A DNA stretch of 43,294 nt from positions 1 to 43,294 of the forward strand of contig JAATFF010000110.1 of NCBI GenBank assembly GCA_015655335.1, given 5' to 3'. Positions within the stretch are counted from its first letter, which is position 1. The number at the start of each line of letters is the position of its first letter. Below are positions 1-7,621 of the stretch, piece after piece. A model generated the notes under the pieces. The model made no database searches and was not told where the DNA came from. It worked only from the letters and a program-made list of their open reading frames with translations. Made by a program: the position numbers and the translations under genes. Source of the DNA: Lysobacterales bacterium (GTDB taxonomy: Bacteria; Pseudomonadota; Gammaproteobacteria; Xanthomonadales; Rhodanobacteraceae).

Positions 1-1038
1 GCGTACGAGTTTATCAATAGCCAGGTCGAAACCTATCGGCACAAGTTGACGGACGCCGAAGACAAACTCAAAACCTATCGCGATGCCAATGCGGATGCGC
101 GGCCCGGCAGCGATCTGGATACCAATTCACGCATCAGCCAATTGCGCACGCAAATCGAGAACACGCAACTGGAGCTGATCGAAAAGCGTTCGCAGGGAGC
201 GGCGCTGGCATCGCAGCTCTCGGGCGAGTCGGAAGTCAATGCGGTGCACACCACGCAGGGCGTCTATGACGCCCAACTCGCCGATTTGCAGAGCCAACTC
301 GCCCAGTTGCTGCTCACCTATACCGATCAATATCCCGATGTGATCCGGGTCCGGCATCAGATCCAGGATCTGCGACAGCAGATCGCCCAGTCCAATCAGC
401 GCAAGCAGGCGGCGCAAGCAGCCGGCACGCCGATACCGCTGGACAACACGGTGCAAATGAATCCGCTCTATCAGCAGCTGAAGATCCAGTTTGCGGCCAC
501 CGAGGGCGATGCCGCCGCGGCTTCGGCACGGATCAGTGCCAGCGAGTCGATGCTTGCCGCAGAACTGGAGCGCAGCAAACGTATCGGCAATTCGGAAAAC
601 GTGACTGCCGAATTGACGCGCGACTACGACGTCAATCGCGATGTGTATCAGGATCTTTTGAAGCGCCGCGAAAACGCGCGCGTGTCGATGAATCTCGACG
701 CGGAACAACGCGGCCTGACGTTTCTTATCCAAAATCCCGCCGTGATGCCGCTGGAGCCGTCAGGTTTGCGCTTCTTGCATTTCGGAGTAGCTGGCCTGGG
801 TTTGTCGCTTGCCATCCCGTTCGGATTGTTGTTCGCCCTGGTGCGTTTCGATCCGCGGGCGCGCTCGGCCGAACAGCTGGAGCGTGTGACCGGTTTCAAT
901 GTACTGGCAACGATTCCGTTCTATCCGACACCGCGCGATCGCCGGCGTGAGCGCTTGAACAACATGATGCTGGTACTGATCGTGGCAAGCGTCGCTGCGT
1001 TTTACCTGATTCTTTTCTGGATCCGGCAGAAAGGTTGA
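1..1038 (+). CDS. Polysaccharide chain-length determinant (Wzz/GNVR type), 5'-partial
   Basis: Inner-membrane co-polymerase that sets EPS chain length and links the periplasm to a cytoplasmic kinase-like partner. The reading frame is open to the first base, so the start lies outside the window; an internal TTG at 46 is not a convincing start. The visible 345 residues hold a long helical, Gln/Arg-rich periplasmic coiled-coil stretch. A GNVR-like segment follows (ELTRDYDVNRDVYQDLLKRR, around 600-665), then a proline-containing stretch (NPAVMPLEPSG) before a first membrane helix at about 775-845. A second helix ends the protein (LVLIVASVAAFYLILFWI). This layout fits the XrtA-system chain-length family (TIGR03007-like). 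The next gene starts two bases after its stop. I am confident of the family; the XrtA subtype is inferred from the neighbours. Confidence 0.88.
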   Translation, partial: AYEFINSQVETYRHKLTDAEDKLKTYRDANADARPGSDLDTNSRISQLRTQIENTQLELIEKRSQGAALASQLSGESEVNAVHTTQGVYDAQLADLQSQLAQLLLTYTDQYPDVIRVRHQIQDLRQQIAQSNQRKQAAQAAGTPIPLDNTVQMNPLYQQLKIQFAATEGDAAAASARISASESMLAAELERSKRIGNSENVTAELTRDYDVNRDVYQDLLKRRENARVSMNLDAEQRGLTFLIQNPAVMPLEPSGLRFLHFGVAGLGLSLAIPFGLLFALVRFDPRARSAEQLERVTGFNVLATIPFYPTPRDRRRERLNNMMLVLIVASVAAFYLILFWIRQKG

Positions 1039-1040
1039 GT

Positions 1041-1820
1041 ATGAGTATCCACGACAACAGCCTCTTTACTGATCGCCGCGACGAGGTGATTGACGCCGCC
1101 GCGCGCCGCCTGGAAGATCGCCCATCGACAAGTCATTCGATTGCGCTGATGACAGAAGGCGGCCATGCATTGGCGCCGCTGCAACTGGAACAGCAGCGCT
1201 TGATTCATCGCGAGGATTCGGTACGTCGCCAATCCGATGCGTTTCGCGAGATTCGCACGCGCCTGCTCGGACTGGCGGGCAGCCAGAACTTCATCACGTT
1301 GGTGGTATCGGTCAGTCCGCATTCGGGCGGCAGCTTCGTTGCACGCAATCTGGCGGCAGCATTTGCTTTTGACGAGACCAAGACCAGCCTGCTGATCGAC
1401 TGCAATTTGCGCTATCCAAATCAGCACAAGGCGCTGGGAGTAGATCCGGAAAAAGGCGGTTTGATCGATTTCCTCGAGCATCCCATTCGTGGCATCAAGT
1501 CGGTCATTTATCAAACCGGTATTCCGCGTCTTCGCCTGGTGCCGGCAGGCACCTCGCGCGAAAACGGCGGCGAATTTTTCTCCTCGTTTCGCATGCGTGC
1601 GATGCTCGATTCGCTGCGCTGCCGGTATACCGATCGTTATCTGTTTCTTGATGGTCCAGCCATTAAAGGCTCTCCGGACGCGCGCATTTTGTCGGACCTG
1701 GCGGACTTTGTGGTCGTGGTGGTGGGCTATGGGCGCGATACGCCAGCCGCCGTCAATCAAGCCGTCGCCAATTTCGAACCGAGCAAGTTGGCAGGGGTAG
1801 TTTTCAATCAGTCGGCGTAG
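1041..1820 (+). CDS. BY-kinase-like ATPase (CpsD/CapB fold) with degenerate Walker A
   Basis: A 259-residue cytoplasmic protein of the bacterial tyrosine-kinase/CpsD family that normally pairs with the preceding chain-length protein. ATG 1041 is chosen over an in-frame TTG at 1035 that overlaps the upstream stop. The fold is recognisable: Walker-A region SVSPHSGGSFVARNLA (residues 90-105), Walker A' LLIDCNLRYP (118-126) and Walker B YLFLDGP (200-206), followed by SPDARILSDLADFVVVV. Two key positions differ from active members. The Walker-A lysine is glycine (GGS instead of GKS), and the second acidic residue of Walker A' is Asn. No tyrosine-rich C-terminal tail is present. It is therefore probably a non-catalytic partner of the export complex rather than an autokinase. 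The family call is firm; loss of activity is inferred from the motifs. Confidence 0.83.
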   Translation: MSIHDNSLFTDRRDEVIDAAARRLEDRPSTSHSIALMTEGGHALAPLQLEQQRLIHREDSVRRQSDAFREIRTRLLGLAGSQNFITLVVSVSPHSGGSFVARNLAAAFAFDETKTSLLIDCNLRYPNQHKALGVDPEKGGLIDFLEHPIRGIKSVIYQTGIPRLRLVPAGTSRENGGEFFSSFRMRAMLDSLRCRYTDRYLFLDGPAIKGSPDARILSDLADFVVVVVGYGRDTPAAVNQAVANFEPSKLAGVVFNQSA

Positions 1821-1879
1821 GACGAAACGCGGCTGCGCTTTAGGACGATTCAACGCAATTCATTCACGGGGGAGGGAAC

Positions 1880-3250
1880 ATGCCCGCATCCATCACGCTC
1901 GCTCGCGCTGTGGCGCTTGCGCTTGCCGTTGTGCCGGGTGCGGTATGGGCTGCGCAGTTCGATTACTCCATTTACGGGAGCATCGAGCACAGCGACAACA
2001 TTACGTTAAGCGACAGCAATCCCATCAGTCAGAATGTATTTAGCCCCGGTATCAACTTCAGTTACGCGCAACTAGGTTCGATTTTCCAGGCCAACATAAC
2101 CGGTACGTTGCAATACAACGATTACCTCGGTCATCAATTCTCAGATCAGACACAGACCGAATTGGCTGCCCAGGCTAATTGGACCGTGCTGCCGAAGCGA
2201 CTGGATTTCACGGTCGAGGATTACGCCGGCGTCGAGCCGATCGATTCGCTGGCCAGCAATGCGCCAGATAATCAGCAGCAGACCAACGTATTGTCGCTGG
2301 GCCCGACGTTGCATCTGCAGTTTGGCGACGTCATGCGCGCGCAGGTCGAGCTTCGTTATCTCAACAGCTACGCATCCAAGGTCCAGGACTTCAATTCAAG
2401 CCGTGGCATGGCCGCATTCCGGCTTTATCGCGACCTCAATCCGACCGATACGCTGTCGCTGAATGTTGAATCGCAACGGGTGAAATTCAACAACAGTGTT
2501 GCCCAAGAATTGGTCGATGGCCTCGACGATACCGTGGTAACACCTAATTACACCCGTAACGAGATTTATGGCGAATACGCCAGCAACCTCGCGCATTTCA
2601 ATGCCGACGTGCTGCTGGGTTGGTCGAAGATCGACTTCGATCGGGCTCCGGGAGATTCCAAGCCTTTGGTGAGGACTACCCTGGGGTGGCAATTCACCCC
2701 GCGCAATTCGCTGTCCGTGACCGGTGCTTACGAGTTTTCCGATGCCGCACAAGATATGCTTTTGCAGCCGGGCCAGAGCATTGTCAACGCGCTGACCGAA
2801 AACCCGACCGACTTCCTCGACAACCCTGGTGGCGGCATCAGCACCGGCAATCTGGTGGTCGACTCGGAAGTCTATCTAGAAAGAAGCCTGCAGGTTACCT
2901 ATACCTATCACACCGAGCGCCTTCAGCTTTCGGTTGCGCCGACGTACGACAAACTGACGTATTTGAATAACTCGACGTTCGATCAGTCCACGCGCGGTGG
3001 CACGGTCAGCCTTGATTATCATCTGCGGCCGCGCACGACGCTTACCGGGTTCATCAATGCAGAAAAGCAGACTTACACGGCGTTGACGCGCACCGATAAA
3101 ACCTATCGTTATGGCGTCGATCTGGGGCATCAATGGACGCCACACTGGAGCTGGCACGTTTCATATATCCGGCAACTACGCAATAGCACCGCGATTGCCC
3201 AGAGCTACCACGAGAACGAAGTTTTTTTTAGCGTGGTGTTCAAGCGATGA
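1880..3250 (+). CDS. Outer-membrane beta-barrel protein of the EPS locus
   Basis: A 456-residue exported protein with a clear signal peptide (residues 1-24, cleavage likely after AVWA). The mature part is built from alternating amphipathic strands typical of a beta-barrel (for example YSIYGSIEHSDNITL near the start and ENEVFFSVVFKR at the end). It resembles the uncharacterised PEP-CTERM/XrtA-associated barrel family (TIGR03016-like), encoded beside the chain-length and kinase genes in such loci. Its likely role is outer-membrane passage or anchoring of the polysaccharide. A very strong ribosome-binding site (GGGGGAGGGA, about 1867-1876) precedes the ATG. The stop overlaps the next start (ATGA), so translation is probably coupled. 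No enzyme motif is seen. Confidence 0.8.
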   Translation: MPASITLARAVALALAVVPGAVWAAQFDYSIYGSIEHSDNITLSDSNPISQNVFSPGINFSYAQLGSIFQANITGTLQYNDYLGHQFSDQTQTELAAQANWTVLPKRLDFTVEDYAGVEPIDSLASNAPDNQQQTNVLSLGPTLHLQFGDVMRAQVELRYLNSYASKVQDFNSSRGMAAFRLYRDLNPTDTLSLNVESQRVKFNNSVAQELVDGLDDTVVTPNYTRNEIYGEYASNLAHFNADVLLGWSKIDFDRAPGDSKPLVRTTLGWQFTPRNSLSVTGAYEFSDAAQDMLLQPGQSIVNALTENPTDFLDNPGGGISTGNLVVDSEVYLERSLQVTYTYHTERLQLSVAPTYDKLTYLNNSTFDQSTRGGTVSLDYHLRPRTTLTGFINAEKQTYTALTRTDKTYRYGVDLGHQWTPHWSWHVSYIRQLRNSTAIAQSYHENEVFFSVVFKR

Positions 3251-4029
3251 ACGCGCGCGCCGAAGCGGAGATGCCGTTCTATTTCGGGCCGGAGCGAGCC
3301 TTGTTCGGCTTGTTCCATGCGTCCGCTACGTCAGCGCGAAAGGCGGTGCTGCTATGTCCGCCGCTGGGCCAGGACCAGATACGTTGTCATCGCCTGTACC
3401 GTCAATTGGCGCAAGCACTGGTGGCGGAAGGTATCGCCGTGTTGCGTTTCGACTATTACGGCACAGGCGACTCGGCTGGCGACAGCGTGGACGTGGACTG
3501 GGATCGTTGCATGGCCGACACCGCGGTAGCGGCCAACGAATTGCGGACACGTGCCGGTGTTGACCGCGTGTTCGCGTTTGGCGCGCGATTGGGCGGCAGC
3601 ATGGCATTGGCGTCGGCCGCGCAAGCGCGCTTTGGCGGAGTCATGGCGTGGGATCCCGTTCTGGACGGACAAGCGTACGTAGCGCAGATCGATGCCATGC
3701 AATCGGCACTGTGTGCTGACGGACAACGCTTCATGGTGCCGCGCAAGCCTACGGACGGCGCTGCGCAATGGCTCGGTTTTGCAATCAGTGCCAACTTGCG
3801 GCAACAGATTGCGGATCTGCACATCCAGCGGCCGCCAGCGCCGACCGTGCTGATCGACTCGCTTTCGCCCGACGCACCACGACACTTGAATGGTTTTGAG
3901 GTGGACGCGGCGATGATCAAGTCGTTGCAGCCGCTCACCCCGTGGGATGACCCGCGCCGCCTCGAAGTGGCGGTACTTTCGCATCCGCTGATCCAGGCCG
4001 TCACTCACTATGTGCGGGAGGCCGCGTGA
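3247..4029 (+). CDS. Exosortase-A-system-type alpha/beta hydrolase 2
   Basis: A 260-residue cytoplasmic protein of the alpha/beta-hydrolase fold, matching the exosortase-A-associated hydrolase 2 family (TIGR03101-like) by its N-terminal pattern: LLCPPLGQDQIRCHRLYRQL and then LRFDYYGTGDSAGD (residues 66-79). The nucleophile elbow reads FGARLGGS (111-118), so the serine of the usual GxSxG is Arg114. As I recall, the family itself tends to have GxRxG here, so it may not be a classical hydrolase. It overlaps the barrel gene by four bases upstream, and the next hydrolase starts on its last base. The pair is a hallmark of XrtA EPS loci; the substrate is unknown. Binding or acyl-transfer to an acyl-carrier-type partner is possible but unproven. 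Confidence 0.78.
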   Translation: MNARAEAEMPFYFGPERALFGLFHASATSARKAVLLCPPLGQDQIRCHRLYRQLAQALVAEGIAVLRFDYYGTGDSAGDSVDVDWDRCMADTAVAANELRTRAGVDRVFAFGARLGGSMALASAAQARFGGVMAWDPVLDGQAYVAQIDAMQSALCADGQRFMVPRKPTDGAAQWLGFAISANLRQQIADLHIQRPPAPTVLIDSLSPDAPRHLNGFEVDAAMIKSLQPLTPWDDPRRLEVAVLSHPLIQAVTHYVREAA

Positions 4030-4856
4030 TGCAGGAGCAGGCTTTCCGTTTTGGACGCGCGCGCCACTTAGTGGGGATCGCGGGATTGCCATCGTCGGTC
4101 GCGCCGGAGGCCGTTGGTGTGATCGTACTTAATGCTGGATTGGTGCATCGAATCGGGCCGTTCCGCTTGCATGTCGAGATGACTCGCCGGTTGAATGTAC
4201 AGGGCTATCCGACCTTGCGCTTCGATCTTTCCACCATTGGCGACAGCGCTTCCAGCGGCGAGTCACAAACCCGCAAGCAACAGATTTGCGCCGATGTGAC
4301 CGACGCCATGCGTCTGCTCGGCGAGCAAGCCGCGTGCAAACGCTTCGTGTTGATCGGTCTGTGTTCGGGTTCGCAGAGCGCGCACATGGTGGCGTGCAGC
4401 GAAGCCAAGGTGGCCGGGGCGGTGTTTCTGGACGGTTATGCGTACCGGACTCTCGGTTATCGCCTTCGCTACTACGTTCCACGCCTGCTGGATGCGCGTC
4501 GTTGGTTGCGTGTCTTTTCGCGTCGCCGCAAAACGCATCAAGGCGGCAGCAATGAACCGGCCTTCACCGTAGCGCCGTTGCCGCAGGAAGTGGTGCGCGC
4601 CGATTTTGCCGGAATGCTCGATCGCGGCATCAAGCTGTGTCTGATTTATAGCGGCGGTATCAGTCAATATTTCAACCATGCGCGCCAGTTCCGCGAATGC
4701 TTTGGTCGGGTGATTACCCATCCCGATGTTTCTACCAGTTTTCTGAAGGAAGCCGATCACACCTACATCCTCACCGGCGACCGCAATCGTCTGCTTGACA
4801 GTATCGAGCGCTGGCTATCCCACAATTTTTCCGTCTCGGCGGGTGCGTCATCATGA
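4029..4856 (+). CDS. Exosortase-A-system-type alpha/beta hydrolase 1
   Basis: A 275-residue alpha/beta-hydrolase matching the exosortase-A-associated hydrolase 1 family (TIGR03100-like): VIVLNAGLVHRIGPFRLHVE (residues 31-50), LRFDLSTIGDS (63-73) and the nucleophile elbow VLIGLCSGSQSA (107-118). The elbow has Cys112 in place of Ser, which makes a Cys nucleophile plausible. A late Asp-His pair (EADHTYI) could supply the triad His. I start at ATG 4029, which shares one base with the upstream stop (TGATG), rather than GTG 4026. The stop overlaps galE by ATGA. It sits in tandem with hydrolase 2, as usual in XrtA loci. Substrate unknown. Confidence 0.78.
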   Translation: MQEQAFRFGRARHLVGIAGLPSSVAPEAVGVIVLNAGLVHRIGPFRLHVEMTRRLNVQGYPTLRFDLSTIGDSASSGESQTRKQQICADVTDAMRLLGEQAACKRFVLIGLCSGSQSAHMVACSEAKVAGAVFLDGYAYRTLGYRLRYYVPRLLDARRWLRVFSRRRKTHQGGSNEPAFTVAPLPQEVVRADFAGMLDRGIKLCLIYSGGISQYFNHARQFRECFGRVITHPDVSTSFLKEADHTYILTGDRNRLLDSIERWLSHNFSVSAGASS

Positions 4857-5857
4857 GTACAGTCCTGGTTACCGGCGGCGCCGGCTACATCGGCAGTCAT
4901 GTCGTCCAGCAGTTATTGGCGCGGGGCGAGCGCGTGGTGGTGATCGACAATCTCAGCACCGGCTTTCGTGAAGCCGTGCGGGGTGCGGAATTAGTTGTCG
5001 GTAATGTGGGCGACCTAGATCTGGTCGCGCATGTGATGACCGCTCATCATGTGGAGGCGGTACTGCATTTCGCAGCACACACCATCGTGCCCGAATCGGT
5101 ATGCGATCCACTTAAGTATTACGGCAACAACACTTGCAATACACGCAACTTGCTTGCCTGTTGCGCCGATCACGGCGTGGATAAATTCATTTTCTCGTCC
5201 ACCGCGGCAGTCTACGGCATGACGGATAGCGGCATGGCCGATGAGGACACGCCGACCAGGCCGATCAATCCGTATGGGACATCCAAGCTGATGTCCGAAA
5301 CCATGTTGCGCGATCACAGCGCCACCGGCGCGATGCGCCATGTGATTCTCCGCTACTTCAACGTAGCCGGTTGCGACCCGCAGGGACGCATCGGCCATTC
5401 CACACCCAATGCAACGCTGCTGATCAAAGTATGTTGCGAGCATGCCGTGGGCATTCGAGAGAGTCTGTCGATTTTCGGCACCGACTACGACACGCCCGAT
5501 GGCACCGGTATTCGCGATTACATCCATGTCGATGATCTGGCGTCGGCGCATCTGCGTGCGCTCGATTATCTGCGCGGTGGCGGCGATTCGCAGACGCTCA
5601 ATTGCGGTTATGGTCATGGTTACAGCGTGCGCGAGGTCATCGATGCGGTCGCGCGGGCAGGTGGCAAGCCGCTGAATGTGATCGAATTGCCGCGCCGCCC
5701 GGGCGACTTGCCCATGCTGATCGCCTGCAGCGACCGGCTCAAGCGTGTGCTGGACTGGCAGCCACATTACGACGATCTGGATTTCATCGTCGGCACCGCG
5801 TTGCGTTGGGAACAACAGCTCATGTGCAAACGTGTTCCGCTCTCATCGGTGGCTTGA
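4853..5857 (+). CDS. galE: UDP-glucose 4-epimerase
   Basis: Interconverts UDP-glucose and UDP-galactose in the cytoplasm, supplying galactose-type donors for the EPS. The 334 residues are the usual length for GalE. The N-terminal NAD-binding motif is VTGGAGYIGSH (residues 6-16). The catalytic Ser/Thr lies in FSSTAAVYG (114-122) and the YxxxK pair is Tyr141/Lys145 in NPYGTSK. RYFNVAGCDPQGRIGHS and GTGIRDYIHVDDLA are characteristic of GalE within the extended SDR family. It is translationally coupled to hydrolase 1 (ATGA overlap), and the following gene starts immediately after its stop. Activity on the N-acetyl sugars as well is possible and cannot be read from sequence. Confidence 0.92.
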   Translation: MSTVLVTGGAGYIGSHVVQQLLARGERVVVIDNLSTGFREAVRGAELVVGNVGDLDLVAHVMTAHHVEAVLHFAAHTIVPESVCDPLKYYGNNTCNTRNLLACCADHGVDKFIFSSTAAVYGMTDSGMADEDTPTRPINPYGTSKLMSETMLRDHSATGAMRHVILRYFNVAGCDPQGRIGHSTPNATLLIKVCCEHAVGIRESLSIFGTDYDTPDGTGIRDYIHVDDLASAHLRALDYLRGGGDSQTLNCGYGHGYSVREVIDAVARAGGKPLNVIELPRRPGDLPMLIACSDRLKRVLDWQPHYDDLDFIVGTALRWEQQLMCKRVPLSSVA

Positions 5858-7621
5858 ATGGATGTTCGGCGGCCCGCGCTGATGACCTTGTGGTTTACCA
5901 GGGCCATCCTGGCCCGAATGACTCAAGGAATGATGGCCGTGCCGGCGTGGTGCTGGCTTGTACTGATTCTTGGCGGAGTGGCAGTCATTCCGACAGGCAG
6001 TGCGTTGGCAACTGTTAGGCACGGGGCGTCAAACAGTAGTACGACGCCCACGGATACCACGCCGGATCAGCGCATCGTCGTGCATCGCAATGCGGGCAAC
6101 GATGCGGATGTGCTGGTTTCCGTTGGCATTCCGTTTTCGCCCGGCACGCTGCGCGATCCGCACTTGTTACGCATTCTCGACGAAAGCGGCGCGGAAGTTC
6201 CGGCCGCGATCCAAACAACGTTACTGTGGTACGCCAAAGACGGCAGCGTGCGCGCAGTTCGTGCTCAATTTCACGCACATCCGGGCGGCGACACTCAGAC
6301 GTTCTATTTTGCGATCGGCAAGCCCCGCCAACGGGATATGCCCGGATGGCCCTACATCAACGGCCTGGTGACCGGCGAGCAAGGCCTGAAAGTGGCCGCC
6401 GCCTTGGCCACGTTGAGTGCGACATGGCTGTGCAATTCGCTGATAGCCGGCCCGCAGTTTCCGGCACCGGCCCATGAAGCCTATGCCAACTATGTCGCAG
6501 CGCAATTCCAATGGGCACGCCCGTTGCCGGTGAACGATCCGACGGCATGGCTGTTCGACCGGCCTTCCACGCTTTTCAAAGCCTACATTCGCACTGGTCG
6601 TTTCGATTATCTGCAAGCGGCCGATCTCAGTTATCACTTTTATATGAAGTACATCCGTCGCGACGGTTGGCCGATGAGCCCGTCTTGCGCCGGCGGATGG
6701 ACGTACAACCAGAAGCCTTGCGATGTGAAATATGTCTATGTGGAACCGATCCTGCTTTCGCTTGCGCTGACTGGCGACGACAGCGAGCACGATCGGGTTA
6801 CCGTCGACAAGATGATGACGCTGTGGCAGACCGGCGGCTGGAGCAATCGGCCCGGACCCTACGCGAGTCCGTCGCAGCATTTCACCGAACGCATGACCGG
6901 TTTGGGCTTGCTCGAAACCGTTAGCGCTTATGAGTTGACCGGTAATCGCCGCTATCTGGAACGCGTCAACGACCGCATCGGCTGGCTATACGATCATCAG
7001 CGTAACAACCCTGACGGCCTCGGTAACGATGGCTCATGGCGCAATAGTTGGAACCTGCACGAAGACGATTCGTGGAACCCTTCAACAGACGTGCGCGGAA
7101 CATCGCCCTGGATGACGGAAAACATCATCGACGGGCTGTGGCATGCGTGGCTGGTTACCGGCGATCCGCGTATTCCAACCATGATCACCGGGTTTGGCCG
7201 TTACCTCGAACAATATGGCTGGATCAAACCCGATCTGCTGCATTACGAACACGATTGGCGTAACCCTTGCTCCGGCCCCGATGGTCAAATTGCGTGGTAT
7301 TGGTCATCGTCGCATGCCGACACGAAGACGCTTTCGCATATCGAGGAGTCGGACGGCTGGTACAGCGACGCGCACACGGTAGAGATCGCGCTGCCGGTAG
7401 CTGCAGCCTATTACTTCGAGCAGGATCCCAAACAAAGCGCGGCGCTGAAGCATCGGCTCGATGCATTGACCTCGTCATACAACATCGAGTGCGCAAAAAC
7501 CGCCGATACATTGCGACGGTTCAACTGGAACAATCGCGGCAGCGGGGTCGTCGCGTGGTTCATTCGCCAGCCGGCCGGTAGCGGCGCTGCCTTATCGCTG
7601 GCCAAGAGTGCAACGCCATGA
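5858..7621 (+). CDS. Exported putative glycan-active enzyme (RIFT barrel plus all-helical domain)
   Basis: A 587-residue protein with a positively charged N-terminus and one hydrophobic helix (around residues 26-50, VPAWCWLVLILGGVAVI), so secreted or inner-membrane anchored with a periplasmic body. The first part (around 70-160: RIVVHRNAGNDADVLVSVGI onward) is beta-rich and resembles the PcRGLX/YetA-like N-terminal domain. The rest is alpha-helical with repeated aromatic/Trp-rich segments (SWRNSWNLHEDDSW, YEHDWRNPCSGPDG). This is the pattern of (alpha/alpha)6-barrel lyases and hydrolases. Its position between galE and the flippase suggests it cuts or trims the EPS in the periplasm. Family assignment is by pattern only, and no catalytic residues are claimed. 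The start directly follows the galE stop. Confidence 0.6.
   Translation: MDVRRPALMTLWFTRAILARMTQGMMAVPAWCWLVLILGGVAVIPTGSALATVRHGASNSSTTPTDTTPDQRIVVHRNAGNDADVLVSVGIPFSPGTLRDPHLLRILDESGAEVPAAIQTTLLWYAKDGSVRAVRAQFHAHPGGDTQTFYFAIGKPRQRDMPGWPYINGLVTGEQGLKVAAALATLSATWLCNSLIAGPQFPAPAHEAYANYVAAQFQWARPLPVNDPTAWLFDRPSTLFKAYIRTGRFDYLQAADLSYHFYMKYIRRDGWPMSPSCAGGWTYNQKPCDVKYVYVEPILLSLALTGDDSEHDRVTVDKMMTLWQTGGWSNRPGPYASPSQHFTERMTGLGLLETVSAYELTGNRRYLERVNDRIGWLYDHQRNNPDGLGNDGSWRNSWNLHEDDSWNPSTDVRGTSPWMTENIIDGLWHAWLVTGDPRIPTMITGFGRYLEQYGWIKPDLLHYEHDWRNPCSGPDGQIAWYWSSSHADTKTLSHIEESDGWYSDAHTVEIALPVAAAYYFEQDPKQSAALKHRLDALTSSYNIECAKTADTLRRFNWNNRGSGVVAWFIRQPAGSGAALSLAKSATP

Noticed and set aside
127-732. Long open frames on the strand opposite the chain-length gene
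   Set aside because: They are Arg/His/Leu-rich shadows of a clear coding frame, without ribosome sites or recognisable domains.
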